A stretch of DNA of 64,000 bases. Origin: Absidia repens. Lineage: Eukaryota > Mucoromycota > Mucoromycetes > Mucorales > Cunninghamellaceae. This document shows positions 1 through 15,057 of this stretch, one piece after another. Made by a program: the position numbers and the translations under genes. A model generated the notes under the pieces. The model saw only the letters and a program-made list of their open reading frames with translations. It was not told the origin of the DNA and ran no database searches. Within the stretch, counting starts at the first letter, position 1. Each line of letters starts with the position of its first letter. The stretch lies in NCBI GenBank assembly GCA_002105175.1, contig MCGE01000017.1, forward strand, positions 62,001 to 126,000, read 5' to 3'.

Positions 1-523
1 AAAGGTTGGTGACCAGTTATTATGTCTGTGATGAATGATTAGGTCTTTTAAAAGCGCGGATAATTATTTATCAGTAGCGCTTTGTGCCCATTTTATGATG
101 TGTTAATTTTTTAAAAGAAGTGATTCCTTTAAAAATCGCTGTGGAACATGTCAATGCGACTTCATTATTGTTAGTCTATTTACGGCATTTGATATTTATA
201 AAGCAAAAACGTTATATAGTACAACGGATTTCCTTATCAGATTTGACTCATTTGGCTACATGTACATAAATAACTTTCAAAAATAAATACTGTGACGTAT
301 TGCATTTATATTGAATATGGCATCCATGCAACTCTTCCAAAAGATAATAATAATTTATAACTACGTTTTGCTGTATACCTTTTTTTTACATAGGCGATGG
401 AAATGGAAGTTTGATGATTATGTTGGGTGATATAAATCGGAATCACATGATGATCTTTACGCTGTCTTTGCCCCTTCCCCCCAAAAAAATGACCCTTTCA
501 AAGCTGGGTTTTAAGTCAAGTTT

Positions 524-558
<35 letters not shown>

Positions 559-624
559 TAGACCTTTTCTTTCTTCCTTTTCTTCTTAATCCCCTTACCT
601 TTCACAATCTATTTCTTTCTAGCC
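1..624. other. Upstream region of CBR1, no gene seen
   Basis: AT-rich sequence with no convincing coding region. It holds a 30-nt poly(T) run (526-555) and a pyrimidine-rich stretch directly before the CBR1 start codon, as is common in fungal promoters. An ORF reading across this region and exon 1 is in the wrong frame for the reductase and is low complexity. Confidence 0.5.
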
Positions 625-1873
<1,249 letters not shown>

Positions 1874-2197
1874 TTTAGTGGTCTCATAGATTTAGAAAGG
1901 TTATTCACAGTGCAGTTTCGTTTTATGTTATGTTTGAATAAAAAACCATGGACACCGTATTTTTTATATCATTGAAACACCGACCTGAACGTTTTTTGTC
2001 TATTCTTTTTTTTTTTTTTTTTTTTTGGTCGCTTCTCTGTCTTTTTCGCTCCTCTGTCTTTTTTCGCTTGAAAAATAGTCTACTCTCAATACACATCATT
2101 CATACGTCATTTATTTGCTTTCTACTTCCTCCAAACAGAATATACATTATTTACTGCCAAACACTCGACGGGTTTTCGATTCTGTTTGATACTGATA

Positions 2198-5100
2198 ATG
2201 GCAAGCAATCCGGCTACTACTTCCTCAAACAACTGGCTTAGTAGTATCTTACGACCTCGTACCGCATCAATATCTGTGGAGACTTGTCTCAATGTGACTA
2301 CTGCCGATCCTGCTGTTGCTTTGGATGCTCGTCCTGTGCTTCCACTTTTATCCAACAATCAACCACTACCTACTCGGCTCAAGCACCTCAAGGTATTTTC
2401 TGAACTGTGTGAAAGCTACAAATTCACTCATCTTGAAAACATCTTCTTCACAGTCCAGGATATTCTTGATCCCTCAATGGCTCGTGATGCTCGGCATAGG
2501 GTGTTTGAATTCATGCTCGCGTGTATTATTGGACAATATGAAGATCTTGGCATGGCTCGGGTGACATTTTACAACTCTTTACGGAACTACACCAACTGGG
2601 ATGACTTCCACGATATGTATCGTGTGCTTTATGCATTGTGCAAGGGTGGTCGTGATATCTCGGGTTTTGAAAAAAATATCAGCAAACTCTTGATCTCTTG
2701 GCTCAATGTTACTTTGCAGCGTGTGTCTCATTATCCTCATCGTCTACTTCTGGTTGCTCATGGTGGTGCTCCTCATCCTCTATTGACTTCTGCAAGTACT
2801 TCCCTCTCTTCGGCAACTACGGTGGATTCTTCAAATACTACTTCGGCTGATATTATTGCCCATCCTACAGTCACTACAACTACAGCAACTACCACTTCCG
2901 CGGGATCTTCCAGGGCTGTAATGTCAACGACAAGAACAAAGGTGGCTGCAATCCCATATCTCAGTGATATTTTGCATCTATTGACGGTCATTGCCAAATT
3001 CAACTTTGCGTTATTTGAAGAAGGTGAAGTCACTCAAATGGTAGTTGCAACACAACAGGCTTTCTATGCTTCCAATCATGCTGACGATATTACAACTTGC
3101 TTGGCTTTCTGTGATGTGGTCGTCCGTTATCGTTTTGTTCCCTTTGATTCTCTGAAACCCTTTCTGGAGATCATATGTGGTGCCGTGACTCTTCCAAAAG
3201 ATGCTTTGCCTGAATCATCCATCTCATACTGGTCCATTTATCTCAACCTACTACGATCCCACTGTGCTCACAATGCTATTCTGACCCTATGCAATTTTTT
3301 GGAGGCGCAACTGGATCCTGGCACCAGTGCCGAAAATCTCGCGGAAGGTGCCATCACGCTACTGACGGAAACGGCGTGGGGCGGTAATCACCATCAACCT
3401 ACTGGTGCTGAAACTTACAAGGTCTCTGATACGGTGCTCCTTCTTTACTTTTTGCGTGGTGTGCAACAAGGCGGCAAAAACAACGGTGTCATTCATGCGT
3501 GTGTGCTCAAAAGTTTGACTACGCTGGTGGCGAATTCTGAAGAAGATAGTATTGGATTGATGGACTGGGACGTCATATGGGATATCTGCGATATTTGTAC
3601 AACGTTTGTCCTGGGGATAATGGATGATTCCCATAAGCATGTATTCCAAGACCAACTTCCGGATCAGCATGGTGGTGGTATTAGTGGTGCTAGTGGCAGT
3701 GGTACTGAAGGAACGGACGGTGGGGATTTGACATACAATGCGGTACATCAACTTGGACGTTTCTTGGGTAGGATTTACAAGCTTTATTTGGTGAAACGGT
3801 ACAAAGGTCCGGGTGGAAGGTTTATGCAAGTCCTTTACGCGCTACGTCGATACGCTTCTGAATCTTCGGCTTCTATCTTGCTGGATTACTATGAAATGGA
3901 ACACCACTTTTTGCCATCATCGGAAAACTGGATTGAATTGTTACTGGAAATCACAAACACATTCTTTTTATCACCACCAAGCCGAACTACAACATCGATC
4001 CGATCTCGCGTACTGTCTATTGTGACCTATGTATGCTTGGCAGTGAAGGACTTTTACTCGGAAGAAATGTACCAGCGAATTGTGACACCTATGATGGAAC
4101 ACATGGCACAGGAAAAAGAGCAACTGATTCGACAAAAGGCCATCGATCTCCTGGTGGAATGCTTATCGGATTGTCAAGACGAAAATACATATGATACCAT
4201 GCTAGCTATTTTGAAAGACTGTTCTCAATGTCGATGCTCCACTGACGATTCTGCTGTATCATCAACTGGAGATGCATGCTCACCCTTGGCTACGGAATAT
4301 CGACATGCCGGAACTGGAAGCAACATACATCAGCATTCACCTTTGCGGCGAAGCCAATCTCACACCAAAGCAAAGTCAACACAACCTACGCGTGATTATA
4401 CAATGCCACGTAGTGCTACGTCAACTGCTGTATTTGGGTCTATCTCATCCTTATCTACCCCCTCAGTCCATGGCCAGTGCACTGGCATTCCTGGTATATG
4501 TGGAGTTGTTGATTTATTTGAACAATCTTTACGGGCCAATTATATGGAGAAATGTGCCAAGATATACAATGTCATCACTGAAATCTCTTATGAACCTGGC
4601 GGTTTGTTTTGTCCTTTTGGTGGTCCGAAATTATTGGCGGTTGATCTTATGTTGCGACTTCGATGTTCTCCAAATCATCGTATATATGTCATTGAAAATG
4701 GTAACAAAAAAAAAAGAAAAGAAAAAGTCATGAAACAAACTTATTCTTAAATATACTTTTATTTAATTTTTATTAGTTCCAGTCATGGAAGAAAACAGTT
4801 ATGTTTTGGCTATCCGCAAAGCTTACGACCTTCGGAAGGATGACATCCAGAAACAACGTGATAGTGGACCATTTGGATCAAGTATCTCTCGACCAAGCAT
4901 CGGCAAGAACAGATATAACCAATCAAGCCCGTCTATATTGTCTTACAAGGAACGCCAAGGCTATGAAGATAGCGACGACGATGAAGATGATGACGACAAT
5001 GGCGATCAAGGTGTTAGCATGGATTATGGCAACGACAACTCTTATGTGGTGCTCAATATGAATGGCATGCTTCAAGGCTACTTGGCTGTTCTTTCTGACT

Positions 5101-8021
5101 CTCCGAACTGGGAATTGGTGTCGTTTGTGTTGAAGCGGCTACCTTGGCAGCTGGCAACAAAGCATATGTTCTGTGGCGCAAAGACCTACATACGCAAACT
5201 TCATCGTGCCTTGGTGAAATGGATCAGCTCTCGAAATTTCTTGAAGCAAGTCACACATATCCCATCAACGGTCAAGCGGAATGATCTCAATGTGTATGCG
5301 TATCAACTTTTGACGGTGCTCATCTCATATCGTCGCTTATTCAAAAAACATGCTCAGGATGAAATGGTTTATGCCTTCTACGTTGGTATTACTCAAGTGA
5401 CGACTGCAACCAAACCTTGTATCAATGCTCTTACGATCTGCTGCCATGAGCTACCACTGTCTATTGCCAAGATGCTCAACGAAATTTTGCAAAGAATGTC
5501 TCAAATCATCTCCGTTGGAAGTGTATCTGTCCACATATTGGAATTCTTATCTGGTTTGGCTCGCCTTCCAAATCTGTACTCGAACTTTACCGGGGATATG
5601 TACAAGCCGGTGTTTGCGATTGCGTTGAACTATCTTCAACATGCTCGCTCTGTGACAACGAGTGGTGGGTCCAACTACAATTCTATGGGATCACAAATAT
5701 CGCCAGCTTCAACCCCTGGAATGACTGGTTCGCCAATGTTTACATCACCTGTCGCATCCGGTAGTTTGCCATCAACTCCTTCAATGCATCAAAGTCAACA
5801 ACAACAACAACAGCAACAACAAAACAAGGATATTAGTCAACAAGGTGCAATGTCTCAGTATGTACTTATCATGGCGTACTTGGTGATTACTGTCTGGTTT
5901 ACTGCAATACCCTTGCGAGAAAGACGGAAACATGTCCCTTTTATTATCCAGAGGCTATTGGCGGGTAGCCCACCTGACGAACAAACCCATACTTGTATTG
6001 ATATGCTCTCTCGATTCTCCTTCGCTGATATCAGCCTTTCTCCGAACAAATCATTGGTATCAACTATCCTCATGGACGGGCCAGATGATCTTTCAAATGG
6101 AAATTTCGGGAAGACTGCGAATAGCAAGAATGCACGAACTTGGGTTTATGGACATACTCTTTTGACATTGAAGACAGCAAAGGCTCTTGGCTGGGTGGAA
6201 ATGACTATTCGGCGGCCCTCAGGTACGGTGTCTATGATGTGCAACATTGAAAATCTTATCAAATCGGACGAAATTGATTACAAGACACTGCCGGCTCTCC
6301 TGATGATGCAATATCAACCTGACTTGATGGCTCATCGTTTACACAATGAAACGGACGCTGGGAACGAAAATATCACTGCGGGCGCACCAACATCTACAAA
6401 AAATACAATAGACGTGACTTCATCAGTGACAATGGAAAACTATGGAAGCAATAACAGTAGCAATCAACTAGCATCTGAAGGTGAAGCACTGGGTATTACC
6501 TTTGACGATGAGGAAGATGATACAGCAGAAAACAAATCAGCAGCACGATTACCTAATCTGGACGACCTCAACAAACCAATCAACGTAGTCTCTAGTCCGG
6601 CATCACCTCTTTCAGCATCATCATCATCATCACATGCACGATTAGATGACGCTATGAATACCTATACTAAATCACCACCATTACCTGCTCACCAAGCGTC
6701 CGCAGCAACTTCGTCATCGTCATCATCTTCACCGCTGATATTACCTGGAATCAAAACACCTCGTTTGGACAAGACAAAGACGGTTATGGCTCAAGAGGAA
6801 CGGGTGCATACGATTGTTCGTGATATTCTATCGGATCAGCAAGGCGAACACGGTGTCTCTCAACAATCTAGGAACATCCTTCGTAAAATGGAACCGTCAC
6901 TGGACCCTGGGTTTTTATATCTTCAGTTGAACAACTACCCGGATCTGTCAGGCTCAACAGAAACCATGCCGCCTTTACCTGATGATGAAGCAACTGCTCG
7001 GGCAATCGGAAACTTGGATCGAATTCCTGTGGTGGATTTTCACAAGATTGGTGTACTATACGTAGGCAAGGGACAACGTCAGGAAGTGGAAATATTAGCC
7101 AACACCCGCGGATCGCCTGATTATGTCAAGTTTTTAAATGCGTTGGGAACGATTGAACGACTTCGTGGGCGTCCTGGAAACACTGGTGGTTTAGATCGCG
7201 AAATGGACATTGATGGTGCATATGCATACTTTTGGAAAGATGATGTGACGGAGATGGTATTCCATGTGGCGACAATGATGCCCACCCACTTGGATCGGGA
7301 CCCTCGCTGCAGCGGCAAAAAACGGCATATTGGGAACGATTTTGTAACGATTGTGTACTTTGATGATAGTGATATGGCTTCAACATATGCTTTTGATACT
7401 TTACCTGGGCAGTTCAACTTTATCAACATTGTGGTGACACCTTACTCAATGTCTACAGAATCTGTCACACCATCACGGGCGGCTTGGGGACAAGAAAATA
7501 CGTTTTTCAGGGTGACGATGCAGAAACGACCAGATATGCCGGATATGGGACCCATCAGTGAATCGAAGCTAATTTCGGCACAATCGTTACCGGGTTTCGT
7601 GCGCCAAATCAGTCTACATGCAAACATCTTCGCTCAGATCTTCCATCGATTTGGCGCAGGCGGAAAACAAGAATATGTCTCACATTGGCGCGAACGATTA
7701 CGGCATATCAGGCGTATTAAGGACCGTATACAACAACAGCACGAATCACAACAGCAATCAGTATCGTCAACAAATACTGCAGCAACATCGAATACTACAA
7801 CAACTACTGCCAGTAGTACTTCGAATGCCTCCGGCGGATCGACAGCTGTGACACCAAATACCCACAACTCTGTACTTGCTGGTACTCCTTCCAATCTCAA
7901 CAATATGGCTCTCAATTCCACGCCCAATGCAAATTCTACTTCAACAACTCCTATATTGGCATCCCTTACTTCGTCAAAGCATCATATGGAAAGCCTTTTG
8001 GACTTTACCCGATATACCTGA
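2198..8021 (+). CDS. TSC2: Tuberin (TSC2) Rheb GTPase-activating protein
   Basis: The catalytic subunit of the tuberous sclerosis complex, which stimulates GTP hydrolysis by Rheb and so restrains TORC1. Two exons, 2198-4700 and 4777-8021, give 1915 codons. The N-terminal two thirds are helical-repeat-like tuberin sequence, broken by Ser/Thr/Gln-rich linkers (a polyQ near nt 5800 and Ser-rich tracts near 6620 and 6715). The Rap/Ran-GAP domain lies at about residues 1585-1790. Its catalytic-thumb asparagine is in the motif KKRHIGNDF (Asn1688), followed by GQFNFINIVVTP and then the C-terminal LRHIRRIKDRI, as in animal TSC2. The start is the ATG at 2198; a TTG four codons upstream in the same frame was not used. 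The presence of TSC2 separates this genome from Saccharomyces. The very short intron gives an intact fusion of the two large ORFs. Confidence 0.95.
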
Positions 8022-8391
8022 TCATTCAATACCATTTTACCATTTTAGCCAGTTACAATTATTATTTCATCATTCTCGTTTTTATTATTATTATTATTTT
8101 TATTATTATTTTTATTATCATTATTATCATTATTAGTATTAGTATTAGTATTATTTTATCGTTACTATTATTATCATCGTCATCATCATCGTTACTATTA
8201 ATATTGTTATTGTTGATATAGAAATAAAATCAAGTCATTGTCTTCTGAAAAATATACTGATTGTGGCGAATGTGTCTGGGTGAGTGGGGGGGGGTTGTGA
8301 TATAAATGAGGGCAATTATTAGTTTTACGACCAAGGCAATCGCTTTTTTTTTTTTTTTTTTTGAGTCACCGGGGTACACACACACACTTTT

Positions 8392-8446
<55 letters not shown>

Positions 8447-8815
8447 GGAGATTTAAACATTCTTACTTGCGAAAGATATGATTTGCCAAACGCAAAGGGT
8501 AGGGCATGAATTTTAATGGGATGATATTATATGCCTATGCATGTCATTTTGTTAGTGAGTGGCACCTTAGGAACCAAATGGTTTCCGTTTGGATGGTCTA
8601 GGTTTATTTATATGACTCTTCAGGCGGGAGCAAGTCCATCTTTGATGGTAGTGGCATAGTACCTACTGCCAACAAGTCGCTACGCTCTAAGGGAAAGTAG
8701 TTATAGTGAATCAACAAAAAAAAAAAAAAACCTCATTAACGCCTTGGTTTAGAATTTTTCATCAAGCTTCAATAATATGCAGTGTATTTTATTTTATTAC
8801 TAATATCGAATGAAT
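8022..8815. other. 3' flank of TSC2 with simple repeats
   Basis: An ATT/ATC-rich trinucleotide tract (about 8075-8215), an 8-G run near 8287, a poly(T) tract and a 52-nt poly(A) tract (8394-8445). No gene or RNA is recognisable. Confidence 0.6.
8394..8445 (+). repeat. Poly(A) homopolymer, 52 nt
   Basis: An uninterrupted run of A following a short CA repeat. Its length may be affected by polymerase or assembly slippage. Confidence 0.9.
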
Positions 8816-9415
8816 GCTATGGCACTCCACTGGAGCTTTTGATCTATTCATTTATCGGGGGGTCAGAGCTTTTTTTTTTTTTTTTTTATTGAAGTATGGG
8901 TTTTGATGGGTTGGGGTGAGAGACTCTGTTACTTCGCACTATGTTGCGCTGCCCCTTGCGGTCCAAACGTCGTGCTCAGCGCCCGTCAATTTGATATTCT
9001 TTAGTGTGTGCGCTAAAAAAAAACAGTGTTGTGTATCTGACGAGTTCGCCATGGCGCACTTGGTGGGTAAAAAAAAAAAAGTTTATTCAGGCTCCGCGCA
9101 CATGATTTTTGGGGGGCTCCATTGGTTTTTCCTTCTTTTTCCTCTTTCTTCTTTCTTCTTTTTTTTTTCTTTCTCCGTCATGAAAGTTTGAATGATATGA
9201 TGGCAAGACTCCTTGGGGTATAAGTGATCTAGGATTAGCGTTAGAACTTGAATTAGGGGCATTTTCAAAAATGCAAATCAAAATATCATGGGGAAACCCT
9301 TTCATTTGGATTCGTGATTTCCAACCTCCATAAGATTAGCCCTCATTTTAGAATAATGCCATTAGCTTAGATTAGTGTTAGTTGACAAATTTATACTGTA
9401 TTCACATGTATATTA
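8816..9415 (+). repeat. Dispersed repeat family, copy A
   Basis: This copy shares ordered blocks with the copies at 32.6, 49.9 and 51.7 kb. The order is a short hairpin-like left end (CTCCACTGGAGC), a GC-rich block ending in GTCGTGCTCAGC, an A-rich then pyrimidine-rich middle, GATCTAGGATTAGCG, and CATGGGGAAACCC. It has no coding capacity. Boundaries are approximate. A non-autonomous transposon is likely, but no target duplication was established. Confidence 0.65.
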
Positions 9416-10900
9416 AATACGCCTTGTCTTTTAACCTTTAATCTCTTTCGTCCCATTCATTGTCTCGTTGAATGGGTATGGTACATGTGCGAGTAAAAAT
9501 TGGGTACGTGTGTGTGTGCGTTTATGCGTAGAAAAAAAAAAGGGCATATGATTGTGTGAGAAAAAAGGATCACCACAATGTATTTGTTATTGTCTCCTCT
9601 GCATTTCGCATTTTGATGGGTTATATAGGGTAGCAATGGTGGCGCTTAGTATTATTACTAATTATTCTGGGGCAGGATTAAGTACCGGTGACTCAAAAGG
9701 AAAAATTGCGGCTACATTGATCCAACAATGTGGCTGGACCGATATTTCTAAGTCATAGATGTCAAGTTCGATAAGAATGCAGTTTATTTCCCTCTGTATT
9801 TCACACTGTATATAGTAGCAATGGTGGGTATAGTATATGCTAATTACAGCAGTATGAAAAAAATGGCGCAGAGGCGCCCAAAACTAATAACAAACGCTAA
9901 TAGTGCCCGCTATAGCATTAGCTGTCCAAACCAATAAAAATAATACAAAGACATCACATTCACAATTAGGTGGTAATACATAGTATGTTGAAGTAATCAT
10001 TTCTGTTTATTTCATTGAGATATAGTAGTAAACAAATAAATATAAATGCTGAAATTATGACTATTGCGACGTAAAAATTTAATTGAAGTATAGTGGAAAT
10101 AACAGAAATTTATAATAAATGCTATGTAGATACGAACAAGTTCTATGACTATAGTATATATAAAGATAAGTGCATAGCTGAATCCGTTGGCTGAATTTCA
10201 GGGGTCCGCCTGGTATTTTCACACAAGTCTAGACGATCAAATTGTATGTGATTGGTGGAGTCCGGAGAAATACAGAATACGCAAGCCGATAGTCAGTAAA
10301 GGTCAATAGCCTAACTAAAGAAAGAAAAGAGAGAGAAAGGAGTGAGTAGGCCTAGTCAAAGAAGAAGAAGAAAAAAACAAAGGTTGCTCAATCAAGGTTG
10401 CTACCTTTGAATCAGTTGTGCGCTTCATAGCTAGGCTATTTTTTGTTGTTTACATCGTTCTTCGATATTGGTTAGAGAAACAAAGAGTGGACAATGATTA
10501 ATACCCTAGTCAAAGAAAAAAACGATGAATGTGAACGGCCTAAATCAAACCAGCTACTGTACCTTTTGAATCAATTGAGTTCTTTGTATCCAGACTGTTT
10601 TTTTGTTTTTTTGATATTAGACCTTTTCGTTCCAATATACTGTAGTTTCTGTGATAGGTAGTTAGAAGTGCGTGACACTTGTTTGGAAGGGTGAGAGAGT
10701 GAGGATGAAAAGTAAAATGAGCCGCGAAAAGAAAAAAGTTAAAGTTGGAGGGGATTTTTCTGCAAGTCTGTGGGATAATATACCGTTTATGACAAATGAT
10801 ATCGACCCTACAATACGCACAAAGTCTTCGACGGTCTTTTTAAATTAACATGTAATTAGAATCTCTAGAGGTAAGCATACATGAGACTGATGCAACATAT
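9416..10900. other. Intergenic stretch with nothing recognised
   Basis: AT-rich DNA of about 1.5 kb between two repeat copies. Short ORFs are present (for example 9552-9758), but none shows a domain, splice structure or codon pattern like the neighbouring genes. Confidence 0.5.
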
Positions 10901-10904
10901 TCTT

Positions 10905-11240
10905 TGAAGCATGTAAAAATGGTCATAATTTTATTCAGACATTGGTACAAACAATGATAAACTAACACATAACTAACACTAAACTAAGCAATGAAGGCTT
11001 CAAAACGTCAACTCCTGGTGCTATCAAATCCTAAAACCAAAATGAAAGGGTTTCCCAATGCATCTTGTAATCCCTGAGCTGAAACCTGAAACCCGCTCTA
11101 AACTAGTCCTGACACTGATCCAAAGTTACCATAACTTCAAAGAAGTTACATTGGCGAAGAGAAAAAGAAGGAAAAAAAAAAGAAAAGAGAAAGAAAAAAA
11201 AAAAAAGCCCCCACGTGGTCGGGATTTGAAATATGTTCTG
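10905..11240 (-). repeat. Dispersed repeat family, truncated copy E
   Basis: In reverse orientation this contains the AAAATGAAAGGGTTTCCC block followed by GCATCTTGTAATCCCTGAGC, a sub-family variant shared with the copy near 60.96 kb. The GC-rich palindrome half is missing. Confidence 0.6.
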
Positions 11241-11836
11241 TGACCTGCAGGTCTGACATTTTCTGACAACCGTTTATCTGATGCCCTTACTATGAGTTCT
11301 TACTGCATTAGCATATGAGTTGCCAAAATGCCTTATCCCATAGAAAATCTAAGACACTCTCAAGTCATTTATTGTAACTTCCCAATTTTCTGAATTCCTT
11401 GTCTTTATTTTGGAAGATATCAGCCTACTCATCACCCTTCTTTCTGCACACCGATTACTCCAGACCAGTATAAAAATAGACACATTAATCATCACTGTGA
11501 AAAAGTTCATTCCAACATGTTTTTGCGTTTTATTCAAAGATATATTCTGATAATATAAAAAAGGGGAAGCAGAAAAGTGTGGCATAACCAACCGACTGCC
11601 TCCAAAAAAAAAAAAAAAAAGTAACTACGACTAAAATAGAATAGAATAAGTGTAAGCAAAGGGCGCGGTAAGGGGATATCGATGTCGATTGAAACATATA
11701 AAGTAGACGCGATAGTATAAAATAGAAGACAAAAAATCGTAAATGGAATAATACTAATGGGAAGCGGGGAGTGTGGAAATAAAGATATGAATATAATAAA
11801 GAGGAAATACCAGATGTGAAGGGAAAAGGGGGCTGT

Positions 11837-14392
11837 TTATCGCTGCTGTTTGTCGTCATCAATGGTTCGGTCAGTATCGGCAACTTGTTCCTTTTCCGTG
11901 CTGCTATTATCCTTTTGTATGACCACCATGACCCGTTTTGCTAATCCCACAATATCACCTTCCATGTCATCGGTAGTTTCTTCTGTTGATTCGTACCCTG
12001 ATTTTGATTTTGATTGAGGTGTTGACTGTGCAATGCGTTGAATACTAGATGCAATATCATTGGATTGGGAGATTTTTGATACCAGTCCCTTGTCTACAAA
12101 TAAAATATTTGGTTCAGAATTTTTCGAACGCATAATTATTATTAAATTTTTGTTGGGACCTACCTCCGCCTTCTAAAAATTGTTCAACTGTCCAAACACC
12201 GATATGTTGAAAGGCAATGTCTTGACTTTCACTTAAAAAGTGGACCAAAAATTGATGTAGACCGCCTCCAGGTTCGTTCCATACCTTGACGAAAGGTGTA
12301 TAATCCTTCACTAGAATGAAAAGAAAAGGGAGAAGTAGTTGTCAGTACCAGGAGCCCGGTATATTTTGCAATTCAGTCTTACACAATATTTTTTTTTTCT
12401 TACCTTTTGAACTGAGATTTCCGATAGCAGCAGCCGAGTTTCCCTGTACTTCCATATTCTGACTTGATGTGAGAGGCACCAAAACTTGTAACACATTCAT
12501 GGCAAGTAGACGCTGTTTCAATTCATCACTGAGAGCTAAGACCGCAATGGCAGCCGTCATTTCTGTTTGGACGCTGGTAGGCACTTGATTAATGAGATTT
12601 TTGATACGTTCCACGGCACCGGCTTCAATGATGGCGCGTTTGTTTCTTTCAGAGCTTGCTGCCAAATTTCTTAGTGTAGATATGGCGTGGCATTGAATTT
12701 CTTCATTTTCGTCATAGGATAAAAGTTCGATCAAAGGGTTCACAAAGCCTTCATCAATGATGGGTGATTCGTTGGTGGGGTGGATGGAGATATTGCGGAT
12801 ACAGGCGACCGAAGATAAAATGAGCGGCAAAAAGGAAGATCGAAGTAGTCGTAGCAGTGGTGGCAGACCTTTGCACCTTACAATTTCCAATTGGTATTTT
12901 TCTAAATAATAATAATAATTCAGGAATCATAAAAAAATATCTTGTGGGGTGTTATTTTTCTTACCATCGGATGCTAAATTTCTTAATGCCAATGCAGCCT
13001 GACATTGAACCTTCAAGCTCTTTGTGTCCATCAAAGCGATGAGATATTGGACCAGTCGAGAATCTGTTTGAGCAAGTTTTTTTCGGTTGTTTGCTAAAAT
13101 AACAACGTGTAAATAAAAAAGCACAGGACCCTCTTATTGCACTGTCACATTGCTTACCATCCACTGCAATGTTGCTGAGAGCTGTCGTACAATAATATTG
13201 GACGTCCGCATCTTGAGAGCTCAGTAGACCAATCAATACAGGAATGGCACCCGCATTCACCAATTGTTGTCGATTTTCCTCTATAATAGAAAAGGAAGAA
13301 AAAAAGTTCATATCTAGCGATCATTTCATTGCCCAAGCTATGATTGTTTCACTTACGTGTATGGGTCATATTTAAAAGAGCACCCGTTGCGTTGCGTTGT
13401 ACCCGTTGGTCCTTGGAGCGCGCCAAATCTACTAGTAAACGAAGAGCGTCTGATTTGGCAATCTTCGCTTTGTTTTCATCTACAGTGTTGAAGAAGATAG
13501 AAATATGTCAATCATGGTTGGGGGTTACGGACAGTATAAAATAAGGGCGGAAACGTACCATGTGTAGCAAGATTGGTAATACAGCCAACAGCGTTGCACT
13601 GGACTTCCACATTTGGACTACCCATTTGACGAATAAGTTGCTCCAGTCCGCCAAGTTTGACAATCAGCAGCTTATTTTCAGCTACAAACACAAATAATAG
13701 AAGGAAGGATTAGTGAGTGTCATCATCAATTGGAGGGCATACTTACTGTTGACCGCCAAATTGCCTAATGCTGCACTAGCTGCACGTTGGACTTCAATAT
13801 CGTGGGATTGCAATAAGAACAAAATAGGATCCAGAGTCTCCCGACCCACTTGGCGTACATCTGTTGAAAATAAACAATAAAAAGGTAAAATAAATAACTA
13901 CCAATCAACATTCATCATTCAACAACCCAAGTGTTCTATAAACAACTTGTTTCTTGGATTTCCGAGTCATTACCCTTTTCGGTGATTTCAGCAAAAGCCA
14001 AGGCGGCAGATCGTTGTAAATCCACATTATCAGAGTATGCCAAAGTAGAAAGCGGTCGCAAAGGCTCTCCTTCAAAAAAGTTTGTATGGCTGCGGTCTAT
14101 TAGATGTAAGGGGATAAAAGAGATACACAAAAGGTGAGATGATGATATAACTACTTTCATAATTGATCGTGTGAGTTTTTATTGTATCTTCTACTTACTT
14201 TCCAGATATTGTAATAGTTCGGCAATAGCTTCGCGTTCGTTTTCTTGTAATAGAGGTTCATAAAGTCCAGATTTATTTTGTTCTAAAAATACAAAAGATA
14301 AGAGTCATTAAAAGAAAACGTTGCTATGTGTCTACTATTCGAACAACTTACTTCCACAACAATTGTGACAAGCGCTACAAGTATTCCCCATA
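11837..14392 (-). CDS. VAC8: Vac8 armadillo-repeat vacuolar protein
   Basis: A vacuole-membrane armadillo-repeat protein used in vacuole inheritance, nucleus-vacuole junctions, fusion and cytoplasm-to-vacuole targeting. The first exon encodes [13 protein letters not shown]: glycine 2 is a myristoylation site and the cysteines are palmitoylation sites, the Vac8 signature. About eleven exons follow, roughly one per armadillo repeat, each with the typical pattern (for example [43 protein letters not shown]). Repeats continue through 12403-12900, and the protein ends in an acidic, Ser/Thr-rich tail at 11837-12094. The start is the only ATG that gives the lipidated N-terminus. All visible introns are short with GT-AG ends. 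The acidic tail may be lineage-specific. Confidence 0.95.
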
Positions 14393-15057
14393 GTTTATAT
14401 TCGTTAGTGCGTGTATATCCGTAAAATAGAGATGTTGGTTAATGTATCGTTTTGTAAGAAGACTGTTTGAGGACCTCGAGCGTTGCAAGACAAACCAAAT
14501 AAAATAAAAATCAAGCAGACAAGTTCTGATACGAATGAGGGGAGAAAGGCGTTTCAAAGAAGTGTTGGTTTGTAATTTGGGTCGTTGTAGGATTGCTGAA
14601 AGTTGCTGTTATCAATTGTTGCCCAAGTGATAGAAGAGTCGAGAAAGTGGAAACAATAGATGTATTCGGTAAAAGTATAAAGTGAAAGTTTGAGTTGAGC
14701 GCAATTAACAATGAAGTGGCGATAAAGGAAAGAGGGGAAGAGAAGAAAAAGAAGAAGAAAAAGATAAAGAAGAGGAACGAGCAAATATTTAGGCGAATTT
14801 ATTCTGTAGTTGATTGAGATTCGCAGTGACGTGTCAATCCCCGCACACTGCAGACACGATATTCCATTTAAATCAACTTTTCAATTCAAAGCTACAAATA
14901 TAAATGATATGAATAATAATGACTTTATTGATAACAACAGTTCGCTAAAAAGTGTATATATATATAAACAGTACTATATCTAAATTAATAGGCACCCGTT
15001 TCAATACACTTTGACCAAAAAGTAGCACCACAAATAGACTTGACAAAATCAAACAGT
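14393..15057. other. VAC8 promoter region and RPS13 downstream flank
   Basis: About 665 bp without a gene. The stretch next to VAC8 is its 5' leader, with purine-rich tracts on the plus strand near 14720-14780. A short TA run lies at about 14955. No RNA gene was recognised. Confidence 0.5.

Noticed and set aside
8230..8509. Phe-rich and Lys-rich ORFs on either strand
   Set aside because: They are translations of poly(T)/poly(A) tracts.
9552..9758. Short ORF ending GKIAATLIQQCGWTDISKS
   Set aside because: Too short, no splice partners and no recognised domain; treated as chance.
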